A DNA stretch of 64,000 nucleotides from assembly GCA_961205875.1 (NCBI GenBank), contig OY540817.1:10327001-10391000 (forward strand), read 5' to 3'. The stretch's first letter is position 1, and every line of letters starts with the position of its first letter. Positions 54,962 to 64,000 of this stretch are shown here, one piece after another. A program made the translations under genes and the position numbers. The DNA comes from Sialis fuliginosa. Taxonomy: Eukaryota > Arthropoda > Insecta > Megaloptera > Sialidae. The notes under the pieces were generated by a model, which saw only the letters and a program-made list of their open reading frames with translations, did not search any database and had not been told where the DNA came from.

Positions 54962-56469
54962 TATTTTTATAAATTTAAATAAGTATTTAAATAAGTATAT
55001 TATATAATTTAAATAAGTATATTTTTTCACTTTGTTTTTCTTTATTAATTTAAGTCTTAGTATTCTGCATTGTTCGGTTGTTGCAAATTAAATAAATAAA
55101 CAGTCTTAAATAAGTTGTAAAATGTTAAATAAGTTGTAAAAAGTACCTGTGACTGCTTAAACATTCTAAAGCGCCTGAATCCTTGGAAAAATCAACGTTG
55201 TTGATAACAACTGTAACAAACAAAATTAACATGATTAATTATCTTCATTAACCAAACAATTAAAAATACATTTATTTCACACACTACGATTTAAAATTTA
55301 CTCAAAAGTTCAATGTATTAATAATTTCGACATCTTGACATGATGGTAAATTTTTAAAGCTACTTTCATCTCCAAGATGTCAAAAAATTTAGTATTAACT
55401 TCACTGAAGCAAAAAGCCTGTTGAGTGATATAATAAATACATAAAAACACAATCTTAAAATCACGATAACGAAATATGTCACAGCATTAAGTAGATATCA
55501 CATGTCGTTGTAGTGATAATAATAATATATATATTCCAACCCTCAAAATATGCAAACTCATCACACCAGATGTCATAATATGTCTTCCCGCTTCACTTAT
55601 TTCAAAGAAATGGTTACGTAGGATGCGTAGGGGTACATATATTCTAACCCCAATAGGGATTTATACCTAATCGAAGGTGTGGATTACTCTAACGATATCC
55701 CAAAAGAAAATCATCCTATAATAGAGTTCTAGGTTGGAGTGTTCGATGAAAAGGATGATTAGGAATCTGAGATATCGAATTTTACTTATACATATGAGTA
55801 TAAAAGCATATTGCGTAGCGAATTTTTTTCTTCGGGAAAGGTAATTGCACCTTTCTGCTTCAATAAATAATTATACTTTTTTTGGCAATACCTACTACTT
55901 ATTATATTTAAGAGAAAGTTCTCTTCTAAAAAATTCGAAAAAAATGTTTTTTAGGGCTGGAAGGGAGAGGTGCACATTTTTTCAAAGAGTAGGCTTAAAA
56001 AATGTATCTCCAAAACTAAGTTATAATGATTTGGAGTACACTTAAAGGGTCGTATTGCAGTGTTGAAAAATTAGTTGCAGAAGACAACTTGAACAAATTA
56101 AAATGCCCACAGTAAAGTAATCTACGATTTATATATTCATGAAAATAAAATCACAGGATCATTTTTATAAAAAGCTGTTACTATACTCCAATATCAGTAT
56201 TAATGGTTTTTAAAAATAGTTTCAAAAGAATATATCAGATAATGGATATAAGTATCATATAATTAACTCGCAATCAAACGTCTAGTTCAAAAAACATTAT
56301 AACAAAAGATATAATGGGTTAATGTTGTATAAAGACATTGTACCGAAATATAAAATAAGTATTTTATATAGCTTCTGCTGTATAACGTTTCATACTCATA
56401 TAACGAGTGTCTCCATAAAGTCTTTTGTTATTTTGAATGTTTTCTGATTTATTAATAACTGTAATAAAA
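54962..56469. other. Mostly AT-rich; TATA-like word at 55799
   Basis: An ATTTAAATAAGTAT unit is loosely repeated at 54968-55020. TATAAAAG at 55799-55806 precedes GCATATTGCGTAGCG, but the following open frame (55845-56045) has no ATG start and no recognised domain. Confidence 0.35.
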
Positions 56470-56600
56470 ACGTCTGTCAAGTGATGATATAGTGTTTTCC
56501 TAAATTCTGCAAAAGCAGATGATTTTGAAAGAATTCCATAAGGAACATTTTACTACAAAAGTTACAACAAAAAATGTTATGCTTTACAAAAAAAAATTTA
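56470..56600 (-). repeat. Family-C repeat, fragment C7
   Basis: GTCAAGTGATGATATAGTG then TTTTCCTAAATTC corresponds to the worn 3' end, and TTTACTACAAAAGTTACAAC then ATGTTATGCTTTACAAAAAA to the interior of copies C1 and C3. Confidence 0.5.
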
Positions 56601-56807
56601 CAGGATGTCCACGGGAAAGTTTTGAAACTAATCAACTGTTATTTTCAAATGGCTGCTGTAATTGAAAAAACAAAAATATCGTTGAAAAAAATAAAGTCTG
56701 CAGTTTTAATGGGTATAAATAAAATTTAATAAAATATATGTGCATCAATTTATTTTATTGATAAAAAATATGTTAAAACTATCGATAATTCTGTTAACAA
56801 TAACACA

Positions 56808-57284
56808 AATATCTGCCTTGGGAACCACGGGACTTTCTTATACCTAACCTAAACTAACCTAACAGTGAATTGTTTACGTGATTCTTTGTTTATTAAAACA
56901 TTTCTAACAAACTAACAAGAAAGAACAAAATGAATAATTTTATATTTATATAACAAGTGATTTTTTTTAACGTAATAACTGAAAACGGATGTTTACTCTT
57001 GTAAATTTTTGGATTTTTGAATTATTTTTGAAATAAGAAAAAAATTTTTTAGATAAAAAATGTCGAGTATGTTATTATCTATAATTTATTCCCCATACAT
57101 TTTTTTCCAACATTTATGATTTAGCCAGAAAGAATTTTTTTATGTAATTATTTAGATTCACCTACACAGTTCACTCTCAGTATTACGTATAAGAAAGTCC
57201 CATGTTACCTACGGCAAATACACACACTGTTCAATCTCTGTAATACGTATAAGAAAGTCCCATGACACTCATGGCAGATATTTC
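56808..57284. repeat. Inverted-repeat element with a duplicated right end
   Basis: The left end AATATCTGCCTTGGGAACC, then ACGGGACTTTCTTATAC, is matched in complement by the right end (AAATATCTGCCATGAGTG, then TCATGGGACTTTCTTATAC). A second, inner copy of the right-end unit lies at about 57168-57226, next to the outer one at 57228-57286, both containing ACGTATAAGAAAGTCCCATG. The interior is AT-rich and includes CTAACCTAAACTAACCTAAC. Non-coding. Confidence 0.6.
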
Positions 57285-57439
57285 TACTCTGTTATGAACC
57301 ATTTGAATTATAATAAATTTTTTTTTTCCAAAAATTCGTTTTTACAAAAAAATTTGAAAAATTAAAAAATCGACGTAGGTAAAAATCCGTATCCGGTTGA
57401 AAGATCGTTTTCAAAAATAGGACGTTTTCTTCCCAGCCA

Positions 57440-57690
57440 AAAATTAATCTTAAATATAAATTATCACCCTACGATTTGTCGTATTTGAGTTACAGCGCTT
57501 ACAGACAGACAGACAGACAGACGGACACACAGACATCATGGCGAAAATAGTCAGAATGGATTAAGGGAAGGTCAAAATAGAAAATTCCGTCAAAATCCGA
57601 GGTTCGAAAAAAATCGGCTTCACTATACTTACTTATACTAATGTATATTTCATATACATGGTATAAGAAAGTAAAAAATGATTTCAATGC
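57440..57690 (+). mobile_element. Family-H interspersed repeat
   Basis: (CAGA)n at 57500-57520 (ACAGACAGACAGACAGAC), then ATGGCGAAAATAGTCAGAAT, GGATTAAGGGAAGGTCAAAA, TTCCGTCAAAATCCGAGGTT, ATCGGCTTCACTATACTTA and a palindromic ATGTATATTTCATATACAT. A fragment recurs inverted at 37541-37612. Repeats with this CAGA-run and ATCGGCTTCACTATAC style are, from memory, seen in several insects. Confidence 0.55.
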
Positions 57691-57785
57691 AGATTTATTG
57701 CCTAAAAATGGAGTGACGTAACGTATAAGTTTAAATAAATAATGAATTATAACCATTTTAGTGTGGTTTCACTCTTAACTTTTTT

Positions 57786-57867
57786 TTTCGTATTGAATAC
57801 GAAACCCCATACAAGAACTATCATACACTTTTACTCTCGAAAGGAAGCACTTTTCGAGAGTAAAAGT
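57786..57867. repeat. Two adjacent perfect hairpins
   Basis: TTTCGTATTGAATACGAAA (9-bp arms, 1-nt loop) at about 57786-57804 is followed by ACTTTTACTCTCGAAA at 57827-57842 and its exact complement at 57852-57867, a 16-bp perfect stem with a 9-nt loop. Both lie within 82 bp and have no counterpart elsewhere in the window. Confidence 0.8.
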
Positions 57868-58019
57868 CAGATTATTCTTTTTAACGCGCACATACTTGCT
57901 TCAACGATAGCCCAAATAAAATTGCACTCTTCTCTTTTCAACACAATTTTTGTTTTTTCAATAACTGCATTCATTTGAAAATTACAGCTGATTAGTTTCG
58001 ACTGCTTCCCGTGGGACAA

Positions 58020-58215
58020 ACTGTATATATAATTTTCACTTTCGAGATATTTTAGAAAAATAAAGTTTTGATGATTTTTATATGGGGATATCCACAAGTC
58101 ATACTAAATTACTTACTAATAAACTAAGTTTCATTGATATTCGTTCATTGATTCATGAGTTATGAACGATCAAGAGATACTTTTTTGCTGCTTTCAGAAA
58201 TGAGCATATACATAG
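58020..58215 (-). repeat. Diverged family-C-like fragment
   Basis: CTAAGTTTCATTGATATTCG then TTCATTGATTCATGAGTTAT corresponds, in complement, to the ACTCATGAACCACTGAACCG and TGAAACTTGG core of family C. TTTCGAGATATTTTAGAAAAAT corresponds to its TCAAGATATCTC segment. Well decayed. Confidence 0.4.
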
Positions 58216-58295
58216 CTTCTTCTTAGCGTTCAGATATGGCGATAAAGTATACATAAAAACATAAAACTTTATATATTACAATCAAAATTTCTAAT

Positions 58296-58834
58296 CAGTG
58301 CCGGCCTTAGCAAATCTGGCGCCCTGGGCGAGATTTATTTTTCCGCCCTCTCTCCCCCTAAAAAAGTGTTAAAAAATCACAGAAAATGTCAATTAAAATT
58401 GATAAATTAACAAATACGTTGAATAATTCATATCTCAGCTTGGCGTGATCCTACAGACTCAAACTTTTTTCATATGCTCTAAGACCGTCGAGACCTCCTT
58501 ACCCTATTATGAACAAATTAAAATTAATAAATCAACAAATAAGTTGATTAGTTAGTATCTCAGCTAATACCTTAAAGGTTTTCTGGGTTGCTAAATAAGT
58601 ATTTGTTAGTTAGCAGCTATCTTAATAATCTATTTTTTTTTACAAATTATTTATATTAAGCTATATTTTTTGCTTAATCGGATTTAACTGATCGACAAAA
58701 AAAATTGTACTCAAAAATTACAGCCTGTACACTGATTTGAACCAAAAAAGTGTTTTATGTTCCATTCTGCGACGCCCCACCTGGCCTGACGCCCCGGGGG
58801 GTTGCCCTGGTTCCCCCCCCTAAAGCCGGTACTG
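58296..58834. mobile_element. hAT-like element, 539 bp, with internal duplication
   Basis: The left end CAGTGCCGGCCTTAGCAAA and the complemented right end CAGTACCGGCTTTAGGGG form short inverted termini. Both subterminal regions are GC-rich with GGCGCCCTGG and GACGCCCC words. The flanking 8-mers (TTTCTAAT and TTATAAAT) match at five of eight positions, a worn hAT-size duplication at best. Inside, a segment near 58391-58440 recurs at 58515-58563 (both run AATTAAAATT to TATCTCAGCT). No coding sequence. Confidence 0.6.
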
Positions 58835-59521
58835 TTATAAATACAAAAAATACATCGAAACACGGACAAACTAAAGGAGCAATGAAAATATAAACACAGA
58901 ATAAGTTATCTTGTATAAAAGAGGGGCGTTTTAATTTTAGAAGACAACCTCAATTCCAACGATATTTACAAGTTTGCGAATGCATTGAGATACTGAAAAA
59001 GTTTCGTGTTTTCCAGTTTCAAGTTGCAGAAATTTTTGTTAAACGTTTTACAACGCCTTGCTAGTAAGTTTTTTAACAGAATTTATATCGCTTTAAGAGT
59101 TCTTTTTTTGTCAATTCGATATTGAAGAGCTTAAAACTGAAGAAAACACTTTTCTGGTATTTTTATAACAAATACAAATCTATTTCTGTATCCCAGTGTT
59201 TTAAGCTGTTATTTGAAATTATTGTAATAATCGTCTTTTGGAAAAAATAAACTTATAGTACAGGCAACGAAGGGATTTAAATAGAACAAATTCGGAGTGC
59301 AATGAAATTTGGTACCCATATAGTATACATAATAGTACGTCTGTACACAAAAGTCCCCATCCATAAATAAAAATTAAAAATAAACTAGCTATACTTATTT
59401 TTTTTAAACCGTTAGGTTCGTGAGATTAATGAAAAATAAACGCACATTCTTTGTTTATCTCTGGAGTAAGGAATTTTTACTAAATGAAAAAATTATTTTT
59501 TTAAACTATATAAATTAAATC
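58835..59521. other. AT-rich stretch, nothing recognised
   Basis: No coding frame or shared repeat. Confidence 0.4.
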
Positions 59522-59923
59522 ATCTGAATGCGTCTTTTTACGCGGATTTGAAGTAACGAGGTGCGATTTTCATGCAAATTCAGGGATTCCCCGATTCGGC
59601 GTGTGGGTTACCTAATGAAAGCTCACAATTCAAGTAATATAAATATGTAAACGTTTTGTTAATATTAAAATTTTTGTTTAACAAGATTTCGCACCAGTTT
59701 ACAAACGGTGCCAAGTTGTATTTTCAGACAGAAACTAATTTTCTGTCCTTTTAGGCATTCTTATTTTCGTGAATTTTTAAATACTGGTTGATTTGGTTTA
59801 ACACGGTTTTAGAAAATTATAGAACCCCTATCTGATTTTACATTTAAGAATTCTTTTTAAGAGATTTTTTATACGCGATTTGCTCTAGAACGTATCTACC
59901 GCATATAAAGAGACCCTATTGTA
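59522..59923 (+). mobile_element. pogo-like family-B element, non-autonomous copy (402 bp)
   Basis: The left end carries GTCTTTTTACGCGGATTTG, AAGTAACGAGGTGCGATTTT and CATGCAAATTCAGGGATTCC. The right end, complemented, reads TACAATAGGGTCTCTTTATA then TGCGGTAGATACG, so the two ends share the GTCTCTTTxTAxGCGG core in inverted orientation. TA lies at 59922-59923. Uninterrupted counterpart of 52540-53374. No transposase frame. Confidence 0.7.
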
Positions 59924-61396
59924 TTCGCTTGTAGTAACAAACTGCAATTTCATATATAATCTTCTAAATACATATATCCACGTATATAAAAACTGAGAGT
60001 GGAAAAGAGAATTTAAAAATATTTAATCAAAAACACACATACAAAACATCTTTTGAAATTGTATTATATTTTAAGGTTTTCAGATGAATGTGCACAAATA
60101 TAATATGATACTTAAATGTATGTAACGTATGATTTATTTTACATATTCTAACCTGAATATTTAATCAAAAATGCCTACGAGGTAGATGAAAAGAAAAAAT
60201 CTTATATTTTTTTACTCGAATTGACATTTTTTTAATATTTTAAATTCTTCATGTATGTATACTTCTATAGAGTATACAGTAGGCACAGGTATTGTGATCA
60301 AATTAGTTCCACGAGTTCTTGACCTTTAAAGAAAAAATCAAATGGACATTTTGAAATCGGATAATATTGCAAATAAATTACAAATGCCGACATTATGTAG
60401 ATGTCTCTACTTTAAAATGTGATTTCGAAGGTTTTTGGCGTGCTGAAACCGAATCCGCTGACCAAATTGCTCTATCATGTTATTGAGATAACCTAACCTA
60501 AAAGTGCCAAAAATGATAATTTTGGCAATATTTCAAAATTTATTACCAAGTATGTAATTTTTTCTAAAGTTTTTTTTACTGAACGTTTTTTTCGCCATGA
60601 TATACTAGTTTAAATATATTGTTATATTTATATATAGTACCAGTGTCCATTGTGTCACTGTGTCTAATATATTAATAAAAATATCATATCTCGGCGAAAA
60701 GAATCCGTACAGTAAAAAATAAAAATTCATTTTAAAGAGGAAAGATAATACTATTTCATATCGTTGGAAAAAACTTTTTTGTTATTTGTCGGTCTATATT
60801 ATTATCATTTATTATATATTATTAATATATTTCATATCGAAAATAATAAACTTCATCAGAACAATTCCATACTGGTGTAAACACAGAATCGACTAAACAC
60901 CTCAGAAGTTCTTATGTCAATAGGATTTACTCTATTTAATTTCAGCGCGTTTACAGAAATAACAATACAAACAGAGCACACTAGTTTTGATAATTTAATT
61001 ATGATATATTTCATAACTTTTGAGTGCTTAATTAAATTTATTTATGTGTAACTTTTTGAAATAAAATAAGTTCCTACATTTTCATAAACAATACAACTGT
61101 TTATGAACTCGTGAACTAGTTTTTCAACATTGTTAATGTTGCATTTGCGAGCAAAACCAACGTTCAACTTAACTCAACATTCATAGTTTTTGTATGGCTT
61201 GTTTCAATAGTAGTTTGTAGATTTAACTCTATGAAATCACACAATGTTTATACAAAATTCAATACTTTTCTAAAAAAATCTTTTCGCAATTATTCTAGTC
61301 TAGAAAACTGGAGAAGTACATACTATATATCCCCTTATAAAACCATTGTTTTGATATTGAATACAAATGTATTGGAGTAAATATAGTCAACTTAAT
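59924..61396. other. AT-rich stretch, nothing recognised
   Basis: Single-copy within the window. A GATAACCTAACCTAAAAG run lies at 60486. No coding frame with support. Confidence 0.4.
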
Positions 61397-61954
61397 TTAA
61401 CCCTTTTGTCCCTGAATATAAATATTAACCTAAGAATAAGTAAAGTGTGAAGATTTTGTTAATTTGCTTATAAATGATAAGTTTTTACCTTCAGATTTTT
61501 TATGTGGTACAATTGTATACCATCTGGTGTAAAATAATCCTGTAATCATTTTGAAAATTTATTTTTAGAATATTACATTTCTGACAAATTTTCTTTGTCC
61601 GCTTCTGACGTTCCTCCTCATTACACCTTGAATATCTTCTTCCAAAGGAAGATGCAAGGGTACTGCACCAAAAAACTTTCCTCTTTCTGCTTGGAGGTCC
61701 TCTTTTTTGGAAGAGGTAACGAAGTATTGTGTATGCCCTTAACTATTAGTGGATATTATGTATTTCTGACAACTAGATTTGCGATAAAATGACCTCAAAA
61801 TCAGAATCAACTGTAAATATATTCTCCAGTGCACGTGCTAGACTCAAAACTCCGGTCTGGTACACTTGCCATATCCGTATAATGTTCAGTCGAACTTTCA
61901 GGAATTTTTAAATCTAGATATTCATATGTGTACCAATCGAGACGAAAGAGTTAA
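61397..61954 (-). mobile_element. piggyBac-like deletion derivative with TTAA duplications
   Basis: TTAA flanks both ends (61397-61400, 61951-61954). The left end CCCTTTTGTCCC and the complemented right end CTCTTTCGTCTC agree at nine of twelve positions, and TTAA followed by CCCTTT-type ends is the piggyBac signature. The 550-bp body retains, on the minus strand, a short N-terminal-like frame (EHYTDMASVPDRSFESS then an acidic region) and a C-terminal cysteine-rich segment, so it looks like an internal-deletion derivative of a full transposon. It lies beside the 5' part of a Helitron-like repeat at 61957. Confidence 0.75.
61570..61740 (-). pseudogene. Remnant of piggyBac transposase C-terminal cysteine-rich domain
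   Basis: The minus frame reads LRYLFQKRGPPSRKRKV, then FGRRYSRCNEEERQKRTK, then KICQKCNI. A basic KRK stretch, an RxxRC motif, then KRTxxxCxxCN reproduces the order of the zinc-binding tail of piggyBac-type transposases (RxRCxxC, KRxTxxxCxxC, LC). Several cysteines or histidines expected in an intact domain are absent, and the catalytic DDD core is missing altogether. The TTAA-bounded context supports the assignment. Part of a dead DNA transposon, not a host gene. Confidence 0.6.
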
Positions 61955-61956
61955 AT

Positions 61957-62110
61957 ATATAAAAAAGTTTGTCCTCATTCACTCACTGACTCATCAACGC
62001 ACAGTCCTGGACCTAAAAACATGAAATTTAATGAATGTCTTCATTTTACAACAAATACTCACTGATAACGGATTTTCTGAAATTCAACTCCTACGAATTC
62101 AAGAATGTTA
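61957..62110 (+). mobile_element. Helitron-like fragment X1
   Basis: TTCACTCACTGACTCATCAA then CGCACAGTCCTGGACC, ACATGAAATTTAATGAATGT and ACGGATTTTCTGAAATTCAA match the X2 fragment at 37270-37539. The CTCACTGACTCATCAACGC style is common in insect interspersed repeats. The 3' end was not identified. Confidence 0.5.
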
Positions 62111-62399
62111 CAATTATTTTATTTTGATACATTATTGTGAATATATTGGGGTAAATTACAAGAAACATACTCTTCTTTTTAAATAAACGTACACGTGTAG
62201 CGCAATTCTTGAAGGCTAAACCATTTATATTGTCTACAATCTACAAAGTGGAGTCAAAGTATTTCTCGGAAAATTAACAAGTAACGAGTAAGGCGAAATT
62301 TTTTTTGAAATAACACGGTCCACAAAGAAGAACAAATATTCCTTTTTTACAAGAATTTTTTGTTCTAACATGAATTTAAAAAAAATTCAAATTTTTACA
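62111..62399. other. AT-rich spacer, nothing recognised
   Basis: No coding frame or shared repeat. Confidence 0.4.
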
Positions 62400-62480
62400 G
62401 TATCTTACATAGACTTAAAAAATAAATTAATAAATTATAAAAATGCATTCGTTTGAACGTATCTACCGTGTAAAAAAAGA
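62400..62480 (+). repeat. pogo-like family-B right-end fragment
   Basis: TTTGAACGTATCTACCGTG then TAAAAAAAGAG matches the right end at 59888-59915 (TAGAACGTATCTACCGC then ATATAAAGAG). Confidence 0.5.
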
Positions 62481-62674
62481 GTTGTTTGTAACTAAAAATA
62501 GATTATAAGAAGCCTCATTCAAAAACCATGATATGATTTACCACATGTGAGCAAAAATATATTTTTATTTTATAATATGTTACATACCTAAGCGTATTAA
62601 ACATGTTCAGTATGCATCATCATCTCTTAGAAATGTAATAAAAAGCGTAAGAAAAGGGTTAAAACAATTTCCAG

Positions 62675-62866
62675 ACATCCAAAAGACAGACTATCCATTT
62701 CGCCATAGGTTCCACCATTGTGAACATAACCGACGAACGCGTTCTAGTGTGTTTCATATTTTACGGTTGGCAGAGCATTCATATTACGATCCACGAGGTG
62801 TCAAGGGATCCGAGAGTAAGGAATGATCAACCCGTTCCTGTTAAAAAATACACGTACGTCAAATAA
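62675..62866 (+). CDS. Candidate coding segment in a GC-richer island
   Basis: After a possible acceptor AACAATTTCCAG (ending 62674) a frame is open for 63 codons to TAA 62864-62866. It reads TSKRQTIHFAIGSTIVNITD, then ERVLVCFIFYGWQS, then IHITIHEVSRDPRVRND, with strong purine-first codon bias. A donor-like GAGA then GTAAGG lies at about 62815. A second plus frame (reads KQFPDIQKTDYPFRHR and on) is also open, and on the minus strand an acceptor-like TATTTTTTAACAG abuts the island, so strand and frame are uncertain. No family recognised. The island is single-copy in the window. Confidence 0.3.
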   Translation, partial: TSKRQTIHFAIGSTIVNITDERVLVCFIFYGWQSIHITIHEVSRDPRVRNDQPVPVKKYTYVK

Positions 62867-63801
62867 ATCAATCTTGGACAGAATTTATTACAGTATTTCT
62901 AGATCGACATCATCTGAAAATGGGTAAATAAAAAATAATAATAAAAAACGGCTACCGTAGTCACAAACTGGAATTTTATTTTCTGTGACGTTTTACGTTT
63001 GAACGCAGCAGAAACCCTCAATCTGTGAAATTGTTACATTTATTTGATCGAATCACATTTTATACAGGATGTTCCAGCTTCTGAAGAACACGCATATTTT
63101 TTGAAAAATAAGGTTATTTTTCATGGTCTTTTGCCTTGATTTTTGATAGAGATTAGAGATATACATATGTATATCTTTTCGTGGAATTTAACTGGACCGG
63201 TAGCAGAATCAACTGTTTTTTGTTGGAAAATTTGTTTAACTGTAAAATTTCTTCATGCATTCAGACTTTTCCATTTGCATCGTTAACCACCACATGTAGT
63301 CCTGGCTGTGATTGTTTTCTCTCATGTCAAAGACAGTTAAATGTTTAGTTATCAAAAACAAGAACAAAACACAATCCGCTTCCACAAGACCGTTTTTGGC
63401 AGAACTTTTGTTATGTTGCTGTTAATTCAAAGAATTCAAATATGTATCAGCTCTCACCGCACTTACGTATTTTTTTTTAAATAATTCAAATTTAGTTAAT
63501 CGTAGTACATTTGAAGCCATCTATTTTCTGTAACTAATAAATATACCTAACTATTACAGTGATTCTTAACTTTGCTAAAATTAAAATAAACTACCGTAAT
63601 CAAATACACTAAAAAAACTATAAGATACGGGGCACTAATGCACATTGTTTGACTCACACTTGATAAATTTTTAAAAACCAATTCCTCCTTTTATTTTTTT
63701 TAATAGAATAACAATTAAAAATCGAACGAACACGATGATTGAATTCACGTTATAATATTTTCCACCAGTTTTCATGAAGCTCCGCATTCGTGTGTGCTTG
63801 A
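62867..63801. other. AT-rich; ACAGGATG-type terminus at 63066
   Basis: TATACAGGATGTTCCAGCTTC at 63063 resembles the ends of the foldback elements at 9255 and 21702, but no inverted partner was seen. Otherwise nothing recognised. Confidence 0.4.
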
Positions 63802-63810
63802 ATCGATGAA

Positions 63811-64000
63811 ATGCAATCAATTAATCCTGACATCCGGAAACAGTTTTCCATCTTGATGTACAACGGCGATAATATTTTTTTCCGTGCGAATTTCCATCCG
63901 AATTACAAATTCCGCTACAGTATCGACGTTAAACTATTCATTCCGACAAAATCTGCACGTCAGCTAAAAAGCTTTTTAACCCGTCACTTGTCAGCGCCGA
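63811..64000 (+). CDS. Possible partial coding region running off the window
   Basis: The last 200 bp are clearly GC-richer. From an ATG at 63811 (in-frame stop at 63799-63801) a plus frame stays open to the window edge, 63 codons: MQSINPDIRKQFSILMYNG, DNIFFRANFHPNYKFRYSID, then VKLFIPTKSARQLKSF. The antisense frame in the same register is also open for about 37 codons (reads VDTVAEFVIRMEIRTEKNII, then AVVHQDGKLFPDVRIN), and since purine-first bias looks alike on both strands I cannot settle the strand. No family recognised. It may be the edge of a real exon. Confidence 0.35.
   Translation, partial: MQSINPDIRKQFSILMYNGDNIFFRANFHPNYKFRYSIDVKLFIPTKSARQLKSFLTRHLSAP

Noticed and set aside
1-64000. 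CRISPR arrays, operons, tRNA or rRNA genes, retroviral or Polinton-type elements
   Set aside because: Looked for and not seen: no evenly spaced direct repeats, no cloverleaf boxes, no long coding frames of polymerase, integrase, capsid or envelope type.

Overview
The window reads as AT-rich insect nuclear DNA, mostly intron or intergenic sequence packed with old transposable elements. The insect assignment is an inference. It rests on Helitron ends with 5'-TC and CTAG-3', on pogo, piggyBac, hAT and Harbinger-type short elements, on interspersed repeats carrying GTCTGTCTGTCC and GGTACGGAACCCTAAA motifs, and on short CCTAA runs, the complement of the insect telomere unit. The order cannot be told from this. 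There are no bacterial features: no operons, ribosome binding sites, tRNA, rRNA or CRISPR. No complete gene is visible.

Host coding evidence is thin and lies mainly on the minus strand. The best item is a 120-nt exon at 30287-30406 that starts with ATG exactly at a splice acceptor, encodes a signal-peptide-like segment and ends at a consensus GTAAGT donor. A second well-bordered minus exon lies at 47492-47591. Weaker candidates are a 41-codon small ORF (9061-9186), a signal-like start exon (24838-25009), and open stretches at 42330-42452, 43429-43610, 46190-46435, 62675-62866 and 63811-64000, the last running off the window. TATA-like boxes at 47687 and 55799 and GC-richer islands near 10.6 and 44.2 kb are possible promoters.

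Region by region: 0-10 kb holds family-A MITEs, a foldback (4.8-5.8 kb), a LINE 3' end (6.6-7.1 kb), a 1-kb element with long terminal inverted repeats (7.1-8.1 kb) and a tandem duplication near 9.2 kb. From 10-25 kb come the TTCCCTGACTTTT repeat, a foldback at 14.5 kb, Helitrons, the first family-C repeat, a pogo-like MITE (19.4 kb), a Tourist-like MITE (20.6 kb) and a 0.9-kb foldback (21.7-22.6 kb). From 25-40 kb come the minus exon, the fullest family-C copy (31.8-32.6 kb), a hAT MITE with perfect 8-bp duplications (35.8 kb) and a 705-bp near-perfect palindrome (36.2-36.9 kb). From 40-64 kb lie more family-C copies, one carrying a nested MITE that can be read against its empty site (44.9 kb), a pogo-like copy split by a family-C repeat (52.5-53.4 kb), a canonical non-autonomous Helitron (54.3-55.0 kb), a second hAT-like element (58.3 kb) and a piggyBac deletion derivative that keeps a cysteine-rich transposase tail (61.4-62.0 kb).

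I see no undescribed multi-gene system. The most unusual objects are the 99%-identical palindrome, the mosaic foldback at 21.7 kb, the nested insertions, and the small coding candidates.
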